A DNA stretch of 64,000 bases from Blattamonas nauphoetae (lineage: Eukaryota; Preaxostyla; Oxymonadida). The notes below the pieces were generated by a model. The model was not told where the DNA came from. It did not search any database and worked only from the letters and a program-made list of their open reading frames with translations. The stretch spans positions 124,001 to 188,000 of the forward strand of contig JARBJD010000135.1 in the NCBI GenBank assembly GCA_033064195.1, read 5' to 3'. The translations under genes were made by a program, and so were the position numbers. This document shows positions 53,599 to 64,000 of the stretch, piece after piece. Every line of letters starts with the position of its first letter. Within the stretch, counting starts at the first letter, position 1.

Positions 53599-56500
53599 TC
53601 ACTTTGCCTTTCTCGCTTCGTCAATCTCCTGCTCCGCAATCCGCTCCTTCTTCAGCTTCTTCTCCTTCAGCTTCTTCTCCATGAACTCCAATTCCTTTCT
53701 GTCCGAAGAGCGAAGGGAAGAACGCGCCAGGTACCCGTTTTGGAGGTGTCGCATTCTTCATCGTGCGTGCTGTCACCCAACACGCTGTCCCATCCAACGC
53801 GGTGAAGAACACCCGGCGGGCAGTGTGTGGGCGTTTCGAGGAATACGCTTCGGTCACTTCGGTGACGACAGGTGCGACTGGAATGGACGACGATGCTTTC
53901 AAAACAGGCGAGAGGAGAAGCGAGGCGTGTGACGAACTTGAAGACGTCGCACTGGACTGTCGCTGTTCGTTGCTCGACGTGGACGAGTTCGAGGGATTCG
54001 TCATACCTGACAGAATTGGGGTGGTTCGCATTGAAGGTCTGACAGTAATCGACCCGTCTGTTGTCTTGAAGAAGAGGATAGGCAGGCGTATGGGAGGACC
54101 GAACTTGGCTGCTGGCTTCTTCGTCGAGTGCTCGCAGTCGACAGTCACGTTGCCGACGGGAGTGAAGTGGATGTGCTTGTTGTCTGGTTCGGTGATCACA
54201 ATCTTCTTCTTCTTCTCAGCCGAGTTCCCTGGATCGACAATGCGATGTCCTCTGACCTGTTGAACTGGTTGAGGAACGACCAGATCTTCTTCTGGACGAG
54301 TGAGATGAGGATGCGCGGCGAGTTGGGGTGCTCCACACACAATATCGCCTTCATCGGCGCGAGGGACTCGGTTTCTTGTTCGTACTTCTCAACCAGCTTC
54401 GGGCTGTCTCCGAATGCGAAAGAGTGGAAGACTCGAGTCCCATCCGCGTGATGGACAACCCGCTCTCCGGTGTTGTGCTGCACAATTGAGACTCTGTCTA
54501 CACGCGTGCGGACACTCGTTGTCTCGTCGCTGTTGATGGCCTCGACAGATCGAATCGGAGGAAGAGCGGACGGATTGAGTGTGGAGGAGGCGGGGAGCAG
54601 GAAGAACGCTGGAAGGTGCTGAGTGATGGCGTTGAGATTGTGAGGAAGCGTCTGGAGCGATCGTTCTCTTCTCTGAGTTGTGGTTTCGCGATGGCGCAGC
54701 TCTCTTCCGCTGCTTGGTCGATCGGAAGATGAGACGGGAGGGAGACATCTTTGAAGCAGTCGCGAAGGAGGATTATGTCAGGATCGTCGCAGTCAGCAAA
54801 GTCGATGTCGGGTGGGAGGAGAGGGGATGGCTGGGTTGTGGTCGACACTCCTTTGTGAAGAGTGTTCGATGAGGACGTCTTTGAGATTGAGGCAGGGTCC
54901 GCAGAATGGAGAAGGCGAGTGAAGTGTGCAGTGAAGACACGACGAACCACTTCCTGCGCTTCTTCTGTAGTTGTCTCGAACGGATTGTCAATTGTCTCTT
55001 CCACGGTCGCTCTGTTCCTTCCTTTTCTCGATGTTTTTGCTGTTTTGTGGAGCGATCGGTGATGGTTCAGTTTTCTTCGCTTTCGCCTTCTTTCCTTTCA
55101 TCGCCTTGGGATCGTCGTCTTCAGCTTCTTCCTCAATTGGAATCTGCATCCAACACACCTTCTCTCCATTTCGATACCGCAGAATCCCATCCTTCCCCTG
55201 CTCGTTCGAAAACACTCTTGCAGCCTCGATAAACGCTTGACACGATTTGTGACGGTGGTCGAGGAGAGTCTGTGTCGAGATCGCTGTTCTGTCTGGCATC
55301 AGAAGATGTCCGAATCCTCTCCCCGTCTGCTCCGTCCCTTCCCCAGCGATGGGCGCGGCTGTCACTCGAACTGTTCCTGTCTCGCTGTCGATCGACACAA
55401 CTTGACCGCCGACTGTGGAGGATGTGACGTCGTACGGAATTGAATCTGAATTGTCTGATTTGTGTGTCTTCATCGACACTGTTGTCTTGTCTGAGATTGA
55501 GGATGTGAAGGACGGTGTGGAGACGTAGTCAAAGTGGACTGGCGCTGTTGGTGATGGGAGGGTGTCTTCGTGGAATGCATTTCCATTGATGATCGAGGCA
55601 GGCGACGAGCTGTTCAAAGAATACGAAGGTATATCAGAGATGACGGATTGCCCCACAGTGAGTGAGAGGCAGGCAGAATGGCATCTCTGAACACAGGCAT
55701 GAACAGCGAGCGGAGAGGGTTCCGTATCAATCGCGTGTGGAGATACTGCACGTCAGCCGTGACAACCAATTTCGCGATGTGCGATGGGTGCAGTTGAGAC
55801 GACGCATACTGACTTCGGAAAATGTCCTCGCCAGCGGCGGGATTCTTTTGGTTGGTGATGGTCTGCTTGACTTGGGCGAGGGCTGGCAACACGTCAAAAG
55901 CATAATTTTGGATGGATGTCATTTGGTAGGCGAGGGACTTGATCTGCGAGGAGATGTCGGGGAGGAGGTGGGAGGAGACAGTCTCCTGTTTGAAGTATGA
56001 GTGGACGGAGGAGAGGAGAGGCGAGAGAAACACGTTGAGTGGAGAAGTGTTGTCGATGGGCGAAGGAGCCATCTTAAATGGGATTCCAAATCGATGGAAT
56101 TCGCTGACGAGTCTGTCTTTGTGCGGTCCTCTGAGCGAAACGGCGAGATATTCCCGATTTGGCATGAAACGAGTCTGAGCTGATGACTTGACTTGTTCAA
56201 GTTGGTCTCCCTGCGAAGGATTTGCTTGTTCCATTTCTTTGTTCTGGCCGAGCTCCCTTTCAGCTCGTCGGAGGTCGTTGACAGCAATTTGATATGCTGT
56301 TCCAACCGATGCGAGTGGGACTGATTCGAGGATCTCGCGGAGTGAGAGAGCAAACGACAAGAGAGTTGGAGAGATCGATGCAGTTTGCTGTCCCTCGTCA
56401 GGATTGGAGAACATGGCGAGTGTGTCTGCTGAGAGTGGGATATTCGTTTGCGGTTGAAGGCCGATCTGAAGACGAGCTCGTCGTCTCATGGAGAAAGTGT

Positions 56501-56603
56501 GGCCTCTCCGATGGAAGGCACTCACCGACGTCTCAATTGACGCTCAGACTCGCTCGACTGTCCGTTTTCCTGTTCCTTTCACTTTCTCATTCCCATTCGC
56601 CAT
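53599..56603 (-). CDS. Seven-exon gene of uncertain family, possibly SPAG17/PF6-like
   Basis: Exons 56603-56559, 56465-55657, 55609-55005, 54964-54747, 54672-54298, 54256-53735 and 53694-53599 sum to 890 codons (889 residues); introns are 93, 47, 40, 74, 41 and 40 nt, and each junction restores frame. The first 300 residues are helical. A Ser/Thr/Pro-rich middle is followed by a Lys-rich patch. Near residue 570 begins a beta-rich part: 'VQHNTGERVVHHADGTRVFH', 'MKAILCVEHPNSPRILISL', 'PDNKHIHFTPVGNVTVDCEH' and 'ILFFKTTDGSITVRPSM'. The end is a charged coiled coil ('ELEFMEKKLKEKKLKKERIA'). Repeated 'H..DGT' and 'P.GNVTV' strands recall the central-pair protein SPAG17/PF6, but that is a weak resemblance. 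The 3' end could extend further through another splice. It is flanked on both sides by AT-rich, element-derived DNA. Confidence 0.6.
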
Positions 56604-58734
56604 GTTCCGCCTTCCTCGCTGGAATGTTTGGTTTGTTAGATCAACAACGATTATTCCCCAATCACTGCATAACATCCAGCAAACGGTGTGATAGAATCAT
56701 CTGTAAAGGTTTCTGTTGTCTGTGCAACTGAAATATCTCCTCCATTTCCACTGGATGAGCATGGGTTCATTTGTATTCATCGGCAATGCTAATCGAATGT
56801 CAGCTGTGCAGAATGATGTTTCCAGTTGTTTCGTTGAAGTGCTAGACATCTTTTTTCATACTTTTCGTGTTCGTTCTGTTGTCTTGAAGTCCTTCTTGGC
56901 TTTCTTTATCCTGATCTCCAGACTCGTCCTCCATCATGATAGCGGAATAATCTGGCTCCAGAAAGGATGTAGTCTATATCCAATACCCCATAGTCATGAT
57001 ACGTTGGATCAGCTCTTCCCTTCGTTTCATAAAAGTGAGATCTGGTCGATCGAAATCTGGTTCATCATCCCAAAGAGTAACTCGAACAATGTGTAGTTGA
57101 CTATGTTTGTCCTATGTGACTGATGATCGTAAAAGCCACTGAGATGACGATGAAACATTACAATCATGGTAAATGGAGAAAATGCGAACCTGAAGATGTG
57201 AATCGGCAAAGAACATGAACAAAGAAATATTCTTTGTTTCTTCGCAAAAATCTGGGAAAAGACAAAAAACATGCGAGAGATTTTGACTCGTGAAGGGCAG
57301 AAAGTCTGATCTCGTCCTGACAACAAGAGTGGTTTCCACGGTGACAACGATCGAGACATTTGAGAGATGGACAGATGAATAGAAGAGACTGGCAATGGAT
57401 TTGAAAGAAATATTAACAATATATCCAAAAACATCAGACAGATTGCAGGTTTCATCGGTTGATCGTGAGAAGTTGGTTTGACAATCTGAAAAGAGGGATT
57501 GTTTGATGATATCGCGTCTTTGAGGAACTAGTGGCGGAAAGAGGCTAATACATCCGAATGAGAACGGTCAGAAGACATAAGAACGGATATTGAGAGAATG
57601 GAGGAAGAAAAAAGAAAAGATGGGTCGGATCAACGCAAAATGTGATCTGATGAAGAGATAAGGTTTTGCCCCACAAAACTGCTTGAATATAATGAAAGAA
57701 ATGCTTTGCAACAATAAAATGAGGGTGTTAATTCTGTACAAAACTAGCTCAAATCCTTCTTTCTCGCGGTATGAGTAAGGTGTGCTCAAATTTTCAGAAT
57801 TTTTTGTCGGATAGTTCTCCCATAAAGTCACTTTTTCATGTTTTCACTTCTCAACTTTTCACCGTTTTTGCCACTTCAAAACCGACTGTAGCCCCTTTCA
57901 TTTCATCACTTTTGCTCCCCATTTCACCTCGAATTAGTTCATCATTCCTCTTCATTTTGCTCATATCACTTCCATTTTGTGGGCCGTTCTCACTTCACTA
58001 GCACATCATTTTGTTGCAATTTTCATCAACTTTTCACAAAACAGAGTAAAAGAAAGCGAAACAAGCATGAATGAAGTGAGCAAGTATGAAACTGAGAGGG
58101 AAATTGACGAACGTGAAAATGACGTGAAATGTGACACCAATAGTGAAAATGTCGCTTGTGTTCCGGTTTTTCTCTTAAAAACAACGAAAATGATTCAAAA
58201 TGTACGTGATATGATGAAGATTACGGAAAAATTCCGAGATATGAAGTGAGCCGTTGAAAGTGAGATCTCGGTAAAAGTCCGGAATCTTCACTTAACGGAA
58301 ATTAGTGTGAACTTACAGAGAAACAGTTTAGTTGAAAGAAACATGAATGAAGTGGTTAAAACAGTAAACAACGAGAAAATGAAGACGGAAGTGAGACCAA
58401 AAATGAGATGGTAACGAATGAGAAACAAGTAACAATTCAACCAAAAATAGTTAGAACAGAGCTGAAATAAGATGAAAGTGAGAGTGAAATGATGAAGAAT
58501 ACATAAATGTGCAAAGATCTGCACCCGGTTGTGAATCGCTCAATAACTCTGCAAAAGTCCGAAATCTTCAAAAAACGGAGCATACCATGATGATCCTACA
58601 GTTCCGGAGAATCAGAAACGCACAGAATCGGAACGAAACGAACATAGTTGAGAAATGAGTGATCGAACCCATTGATCCTCGATCTGAGTGACAAAACCAA
58701 AACTGAGAAATCAACGAATGAAATTTTATTTTTG
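56604..58734. other. AT-rich block 2, non-coding or decayed
   Basis: Minus-strand frames at 57027-57455 and 57568-57831 are hydrophobic ('ICLMFLDILLIFLSNPLP', 'INTLILLLQSISFIIFKQFC') with possible intron borders between, and could be exons of a membrane protein gene I cannot model. Between 57780 and 58500 the text changes from TTCACTT-like words to AAGTGAA-like words near 58045. No RNA gene found. Confidence 0.35.
58274..58580 (+). repeat. Short direct repeat pair about 280 bp apart
   Basis: AAAAGTCCGGAATCTTCA (58276) recurs as AAAAGTCCGAAATCTTCA (58555), and both are followed within 5-6 bp by AACGGA. It lies just left of the Polinton-like element. It may mark a degenerate tandem duplication or an end region. 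Confidence 0.45.
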
Positions 58735-58751
58735 AATTTTTTAATTTGTAT
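58735..58751 (+). promoter_or_regulatory. AT-rich promoter-like motif, second copy
   Basis: Identical over 17 bases to 51402-51418 with the same 3-nt distance to the ATG at 58755. Confidence 0.55.
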
Positions 58752-58754
58752 TAA

Positions 58755-59748
58755 ATGAATCCAACTGAAATGTACAAGGAAAGACGTCGAGTATGTTCGG
58801 AACAAGCATTAATTGAATCAATGAGAGAAGAGAACTGTTCACTAGTCTCTGAGTATGTCAGAAATAATGTGCCGGTGACGTACGTTCATGAGGGATTGTC
58901 ATTTTTTATTTTCTATGAAAGAGCAAACAGAAATGAATCGACAAAAATACAATTCACAGATGATTGAGAAAATGATTGATCATACTCTCTCAACAACCAG
59001 CGAGAATACGACCGTGATTGAATCACTTCAGAAGACAACAGAAGCGCACAAGACAGCGATCTCTTCAATCCAAAAAGTAGTCAGCACAAATGGATCGATC
59101 ACGACACCAGAAATTGGAGGATTGATCAATGTGAATGGAGCGAAGTGGAACATATCAGAGGGATCACTTCCGAAGTATCCTGGAACATATCCGGCATCGA
59201 CATTCTCTTCTGGAATTTCAATATCACAATCACTAGCAGAAACTTCTGGAATTCAGTTCAATGGTGATGGTATTATTATGTGGTCTCCCTGTGACAAACC
59301 AGCTTTGTATTACTACGATGAGGACACAGGTTCAGGAGTGTTTTCAATATCCACAACAGGAAGTTTTTCTCAACTGTCAGACAGAAGAGTGAAAAGAAAT
59401 ATTGAACCATACCCCGATGTTCTCGAGCAACTGAATAAAGTCGAAATCGTGCAGTACCAATTCAACACATTTGATTCGAAGATCAACAAAGTCACAAAGC
59501 AAATAGAGAACGAGACAGATGAAGAACATTTGAAGAACTGCAAAGAGAAATGTGAATGCTTGAAGAAGGAAAGAGAGAAGAAACACATTGGTGTGATTGC
59601 ACAACAGATCCAAGAACTTTTCCCTGAAGTAGTGAATGATTCCAATCCAGATTGTCTTCAAGTTGACTACGCAGAACTCTCGTGCTTTTGTGAAAGCCAT
59701 TCAGGAATTATGCTCGATTGTCGGACAACAACAGACACTCATCAATGA
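58755..59748 (+). pseudogene. Fossil: CELI-type module plus S74 (intramolecular chaperone) fibre protein
   Basis: The first part carries one module like those at 51422-52015. The second part has a helical, Thr/Ser-rich stem, a beta-rich middle, and then the S74 chaperone domain typical of phage and virus fibres ('SDRRVKRNIEPYPDVLEQLN', 'KKHIGVIAQQIQELFPEVV', 'LQVDYAEL'). In this family the domain helps the fibre trimerise and then cleaves itself off. It is part of the Polinton-like element, broken. Confidence 0.65.
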
Positions 59749-59759
59749 ACTAATCCAAA

Positions 59760-60240
59760 AATATAAATTCCCTGATCGAAACAATGACTAGTAAAATGAC
59801 TCCGTCATCATAGAAATGCGAAGCATTAATACTCCAACATGAGATCAACAAGGAATTCATAATACTCATTGGTTATTTTCCATTGATTGTTTCCGTTGTT
59901 TCCATCTCAATTGATTCACCAGAACTGTCTTTAAACCAGATCTTCACTATGGACGGTCGAGTACTTAATTCCCACTTCTTTCGCTTCGCAATCTGTTCGT
60001 TACAGAAAGCAACAAACGAGTCATTGAATGCGTCAGTTTGAATCCAATCACCGTGGATTGTAATGTGTTGAGGAATGTCTTTGAGATGACAGTTGAGTTA
60101 CCATTAATTTCTTCCTTCACATGAATGAGTTTACAGTCGAGGAAATGAACATATTTTGGTTTCGAGAATTGGTAAAATCAGGAGGGAGTTGAGCAGCGTG
60201 AGAATTCTGAATTGAGATATAGCGTTTCACCATTTGTGTT
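59760..60240 (-). pseudogene. Fossil: small unassigned part of the Polinton-like element
   Basis: A minus-strand stretch preceded by a T-rich promoter-like run near 60250-60280. Its position between fibre and capsid genes suggests a minor structural protein, but I recognise no motif. Broken. Confidence 0.3.
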
Positions 60241-60310
60241 TTCTACAAAATAAAATATCATATTTGTTCTATTCCATATTATGACTTCGTCATTCTAATA
60301 AATCTTTGAT

Positions 60311-61995
60311 TTAGTATCCTCTCTTCACTTCTTCATATGCTTCTTGGAGTCGACGATTAATGACATATCGCACTCGTGGTTGTCCATTCTCAATCCAGAA
60401 CAGCCAGTATGTCGCTTGATGTAGTGCTAGAATTGGTGGAGGAGGACCTTCTGGAGTTGATGTGAAATATGGATCGAGTTCTCCCTGATTGATTGGTGAT
60501 CCTCTGTAGACGATATTTACTGATTCTGCTGTTGAGATACCTTCTTCACCACCAGCGATTTCACTTCGATCTGTTGGAACCATGAATGTGAATGAAGTAG
60601 CATCCGTAACTGCTCTGGTTCTCTTAAACGACCCTCCATTGTGGCTAGCAATACGTGACATACAAATTGAATTCTCAAACTCTTCCGTTGCGGAACAACC
60701 AATGAAGTCACCATTCACCATCATCATTTGATAGAACTCAGGTGAGATTGTTGACATTGGGAAATTGGGAAAGTTGGATCCAAGCATTTCGAATAAGCCA
60801 ACATAATGAGGATTTCTGAAGACTGTACATTCATTTGGTCTTTCTGGGAATAAGCACATTAGATTCATAAGATTGTTGAGTTTGATGCTGATGTTTGATC
60901 TCACCCCATTGCAGTCGCTTGTGATTGAAATGACTGTGTGTCAATTCTTTCGGCTTTCAGGACATAAACAGTTTTGGAATATGTGTTGAAGAGATTGTTT
61001 CGTTGCATCAGTGATTTGATATCCGTAGCAAACTGATGTGACTTTATCCACTGATGAAGACCAGACAGTTGAAGTGGATACCTTCGTTCTAACCTCATTA
61101 ACAGTTGTGGCTGTATGATGAGCAGTTTGATCGTATTGAATCACTGGATTTCCAATTTGGGTAAATTCTTGTGTCAGAGTGGAGTATTCATTCTCACCCA
61201 GTTGATGCATTCCATCTTGATCAACTATAGTCGTAATATTTTGTCTGGAAATAGATCTCTGACCACCTCAAGTGTTTTTCTAACAACAGTTGAAACTCGA
61301 ACGGGACAATACACAAGTGAATCTGTTGTCAAGTGAAATCTCAAAACGTAAATTGCCAAAGATGGAATTAGGATACTGATCAAAGGTACTCAATGGGAGG
61401 AGGTTCACAAATGGAATAACCAGTGGAATTGTCGCGGTGAAAGGTGCTTTGTTTCCATTGAGTGTTGGAACAAAATAGAATCCACACACGCTTGGATCCA
61501 TTCTCTGGACATTTTCAAAAAGACTGTAGCAATGCTTCATGTTGTTTTTTCTCTTCAAAAGACTTGAAAGTGTGATACAGAAATGATTCGTGAACATGAT
61601 TATTCTGTAGTGAATTGTCAATGATGTTTCCTTTACTGTCGACGAGTCTCATGTCTCGAATTGCATCTGATGATGATTTATATCCGTAGAACATTCCATA
61701 TTGTCCAATCATCCCAAATTTAGCTCCATCGAATGGCTGGTAAAAGGAATAGTAACAGTTAGATCGATACGCAAATGACTCTTCGCAAACTCAGTCACAT
61801 CATGACCGTCATAGCACAGTGGAACTTCAATCTCATCTCCAATTCTACATGGCATGGGAGGATTGGTTGGATGTACTTCTTGGATGGGAGTAGATGAGGT
61901 TCTGAATCCCATTGTTTTGGCATATACGATTGCACTTCAATTTGTTCGATTAATGTCGATGTTGGTTTGGATTGATTTGATCTGATACTTCTCAT
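60311..61995 (-). pseudogene. Fossil: major-capsid-like gene, copy A
   Basis: Part of the Polinton-like element. The start region has an AT-rich promoter-like run before 61995. The C-terminal part carries the capsid signature ('VYRGSPINQGELDPYFT', 'PPPPILALHQATYWLFW'), and 'NFPMSTISPEFYQ' matches the jelly-roll linker of Polinton capsids. It is broken in several places. It is a clear paralogue of copy B to its right, with low residual similarity, so the duplication is older than the decay. Confidence 0.65.
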
Positions 61996-62099
61996 TTATA
62001 GAAAAATAAAAAATACAATATCATTATTTTCTTTTACTGTTTTGTCTCGCCAGAGGCTTGAACTCCCGATGAGAGTCTCTACATGATTCCTAAATCTTT

Positions 62100-63929
62100 G
62101 TGTAACGCTTTCAGTGTGTGATTAGGATAGTACTCAACTTTTGGTTCACCATTGCTGTATCGTAATACCCACCATGTGGTTGCAGTGGTTGCTAATATTG
62201 GTGCTGGAGGATGTAAATGTTGTCATATCACCTCCACTTTGACTTGGGTTGTAAACATTGTAGTATGTGTCAAGATTACCCTGATAGATTGGATGTGATC
62301 TCAAAGTGACCACAGTGTTTCTTGAACTGATGGAATCATTGCAGTTCGTTGGACATCCACTTCTCTGAGTTGGAAAGCACAGAAGGAAGTCAGTATTGTC
62401 ATGAACTGGACGAACTCTTGTCATTGTTTCATTGGGATAATTGCCGTCACCAGTGAGTTTCTCTTCAACGAGAGAATCCGTCAGTGATCGCTCCAAATCA
62501 TCAGGAACAGCTAGGTACGAATCGAGATTGAGAGTCGATAATGCGAACTGATAGAAGCGAGCTCCAATTGTTGTCGTTGGTTGTTCTGGATAAGACCTGT
62601 TTTGTAAAGTCACTTTGATGTTCTTCTGCATTGGATTGTGGAAGCAAGTGACTTCATTGTCGTAATGACGAAAGAGGAGCATGATATCCTTAGCATTCAC
62701 CACAACCATTTGCTGAGTACAATCAATTCCTGTTGCCGTTGGCGTCTTCTGAAATGGATAGAATGAGATCTTTTCTGCCGGAATTGTTCCAGGACGATTC
62801 TGATACATCTCCATGAGTTTCTTTATCGCACCATCTTTCATTTTGTATCCAACACTCATGCAATACACATCATCAATCCGATAGTTTGTGACGTTCAATG
62901 AGATGTACTGATCCACAAATTCTGGTTCTGTTGTCACGGCATTGGCTGTTGAATAAACAATGTCTTTTGTTACTGTTGGTTGCTGAAATGATTGACCAAT
63001 TTGAACAAAGTTCTTGGTGCATGAGGTTCTGAGATTGTTCAGAAAATAAGGACGATGTTGAATGCAATTGAGAATTGCTGCTTTAATAGTTGGTGCTGCT
63101 GCTGTTCCAGTCACGAGTGATGATAGTGTATCTTTCAAAGTGAGTTCAGGATTTACAGAACAACAAACAAATGCATCTTCATTCATGTGCACACTCAATT
63201 TCAAATCGCCAAAGAGACATTTTGGATAGTCAGTCATCCCTGAGAATATCAGAAGATCTTCAAGATTAATCGACACACGAATAGGCACATCAATAGTGTC
63301 TTGAAACACTCCTGTTCCAGACGTCGTTGTGAAATCCGATAATGGAATATACACACCAGCAACTGATTCATCATGATTCCATGCATTCTGCCAAGGTGTG
63401 TGACAATGTTTTCGATTCTCCAATTGACTCTTAGGTTTGATCATATTGTAGATGTGAGACTCCATTGATACATCATTGTTTGTTGTGCTGATGATTCTTT
63501 GATTGTTGTGAAGAACAGTAAGGTCACGAAAGATTGATGCTGAATGCTTGAGTCCAACGAAGATGAATATCCTCTCATTCATGTACGATCCAACCTTACC
63601 AGCTGTAGTTTACAATTATTGAGTCTCAATGTCGCCGTCATAGTGAATGTGATAAAGGAATCATCGATTTGACAAATGTCCTGATTCCCAGTCAACGGAA
63701 TGATTATCTCTTGTCCTGTAGAATCGTGCATTCTCTGATGGTTTCAATTCTTGGATTGAAGTACTGTGTGCTCCATCATTCAGAAGGTAATTGATGTGAT
63801 GTTCAGACATGAGTTACTGTTGTATTTGACCCATGTCATCTCTTGTGTATTCTTTCCTTCCAGTGGTATTTCCAGTCAATGATGATGCTCCAGTTCTTTG
63901 TTTGTCAGATGTGTTAAATGTGAGTTCAT
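62100..63929 (-). pseudogene. Fossil: major-capsid-like gene, copy B
   Basis: Part of the Polinton-like element and the better preserved of the two capsid-like genes; its longest open stretch is 478 codons (62146-63582). Blocks that line up with copy A include 'PTTTIGARFYQFALSTLNLD', 'FLLCFPTQRSG' and 'LRSHPIYQGNLDTYYNVYN'. The double jelly-roll capsid of Polintons is expected to be about 500-650 residues. An AT-rich promoter-like run precedes position 63929. Broken, with a few breaks. Confidence 0.65.
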
Positions 63930-64000
63930 TTTAACAAAAAATAAAAATTACATTTATGCTTTAACTCTAGTTACTTTTTTCTTTTTGGTTTCTTCGCTTT

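Larger units (their letters stand above)
58735..64000. mobile_element. Polinton/Maverick-like element, broken, running off the right edge
   Basis: Virus-like parts in order are a single CELI-type module and an S74-type fibre protein on the plus strand (58755-59748), then on the minus strand a small unassigned part (59760-60240) and two tandem major-capsid-like genes (60311-61995 and about 62100-63929). Family assignment rests on the C-terminal capsid motifs, in which a 'G.PI.QG..D.Y' strand is followed by a Pro-rich turn and a 'T.W' strand, as in Polinton capsids. I see no polymerase, integrase, ATPase or protease gene in the window; they would lie further right if present. No terminal repeat was found. 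The element is a fossil with several breaks. Much long open reading remains, so it is probably not ancient. AT-rich promoters sit before several parts. Confidence 0.7.

Overview
This window is nuclear DNA of a unicellular eukaryote. GT-AG introns of mostly 30-67 nt interrupt many genes, both tRNA genes are of eukaryotic type, and the proteins include a V-ATPase E subunit, TMEM208, pICln, prominin-like proteins and an actin relic. I infer a Preaxostyla (oxymonad) flagellate close to Blattamonas nauphoetae. The main reason is my memory that the repeated 357-residue family at 7.4-11.8 kb is a multicopy hypothetical family of that lineage; the sequence alone does not prove it.

Layout. 0-7 kb: the 3' part of one very long gene, then tRNA-Gly(CCC). 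7.2-16.2 kb: a decaying tandem cluster of the 357-residue family, with two whole copies, several relics and two large minisatellites (about 39 and 29 bp units), each beginning inside a relic of that family. 16.2-17.1 kb: an AT-rich segment between inverted repeats. 17.1-38.2 kb: a prominin-like gene, a small unknown gene, a type II P-type ATPase, a DMT-like transporter, an armadillo-repeat gene, a distant relative of the 357-residue family and a second prominin-like gene. 38.2-48.8 kb: tRNA-Gln(CTG), an actin pseudogene, and compact genes for a DUF1963/YwqG protein, TMEM208, a flavo-haem reductase, pICln, V-ATPase subunit E and a polytopic membrane protein. 48.9-51.2 kb: a broken beta-helix-type surface protein gene.

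51.2-64 kb is a mosaic. Two AT-rich blocks (about 51.2-52.9 and 56.7-64 kb) surround a GC-richer seven-exon host gene (53.6-56.6 kb). The right block carries a Polinton/Maverick-like element that runs off the window. It has an S74-type fibre protein and two tandem major-capsid-like genes, and it is broken. The left block has a small repeat-module protein behind the same promoter sequence as the right block.

The genes are not organised into pathways. Several encode membrane and trafficking functions (two prominin-like proteins, a P-type ATPase, V-ATPase E, TMEM208, a DMT-like carrier, a reductase), and spacing is very tight, with divergent start codons 6 and 50 bp apart. Exon structures were read by eye from splice motifs, reading frame and paralogue or family comparison. 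Where all exon lengths sum to a whole number of codons, I say so.
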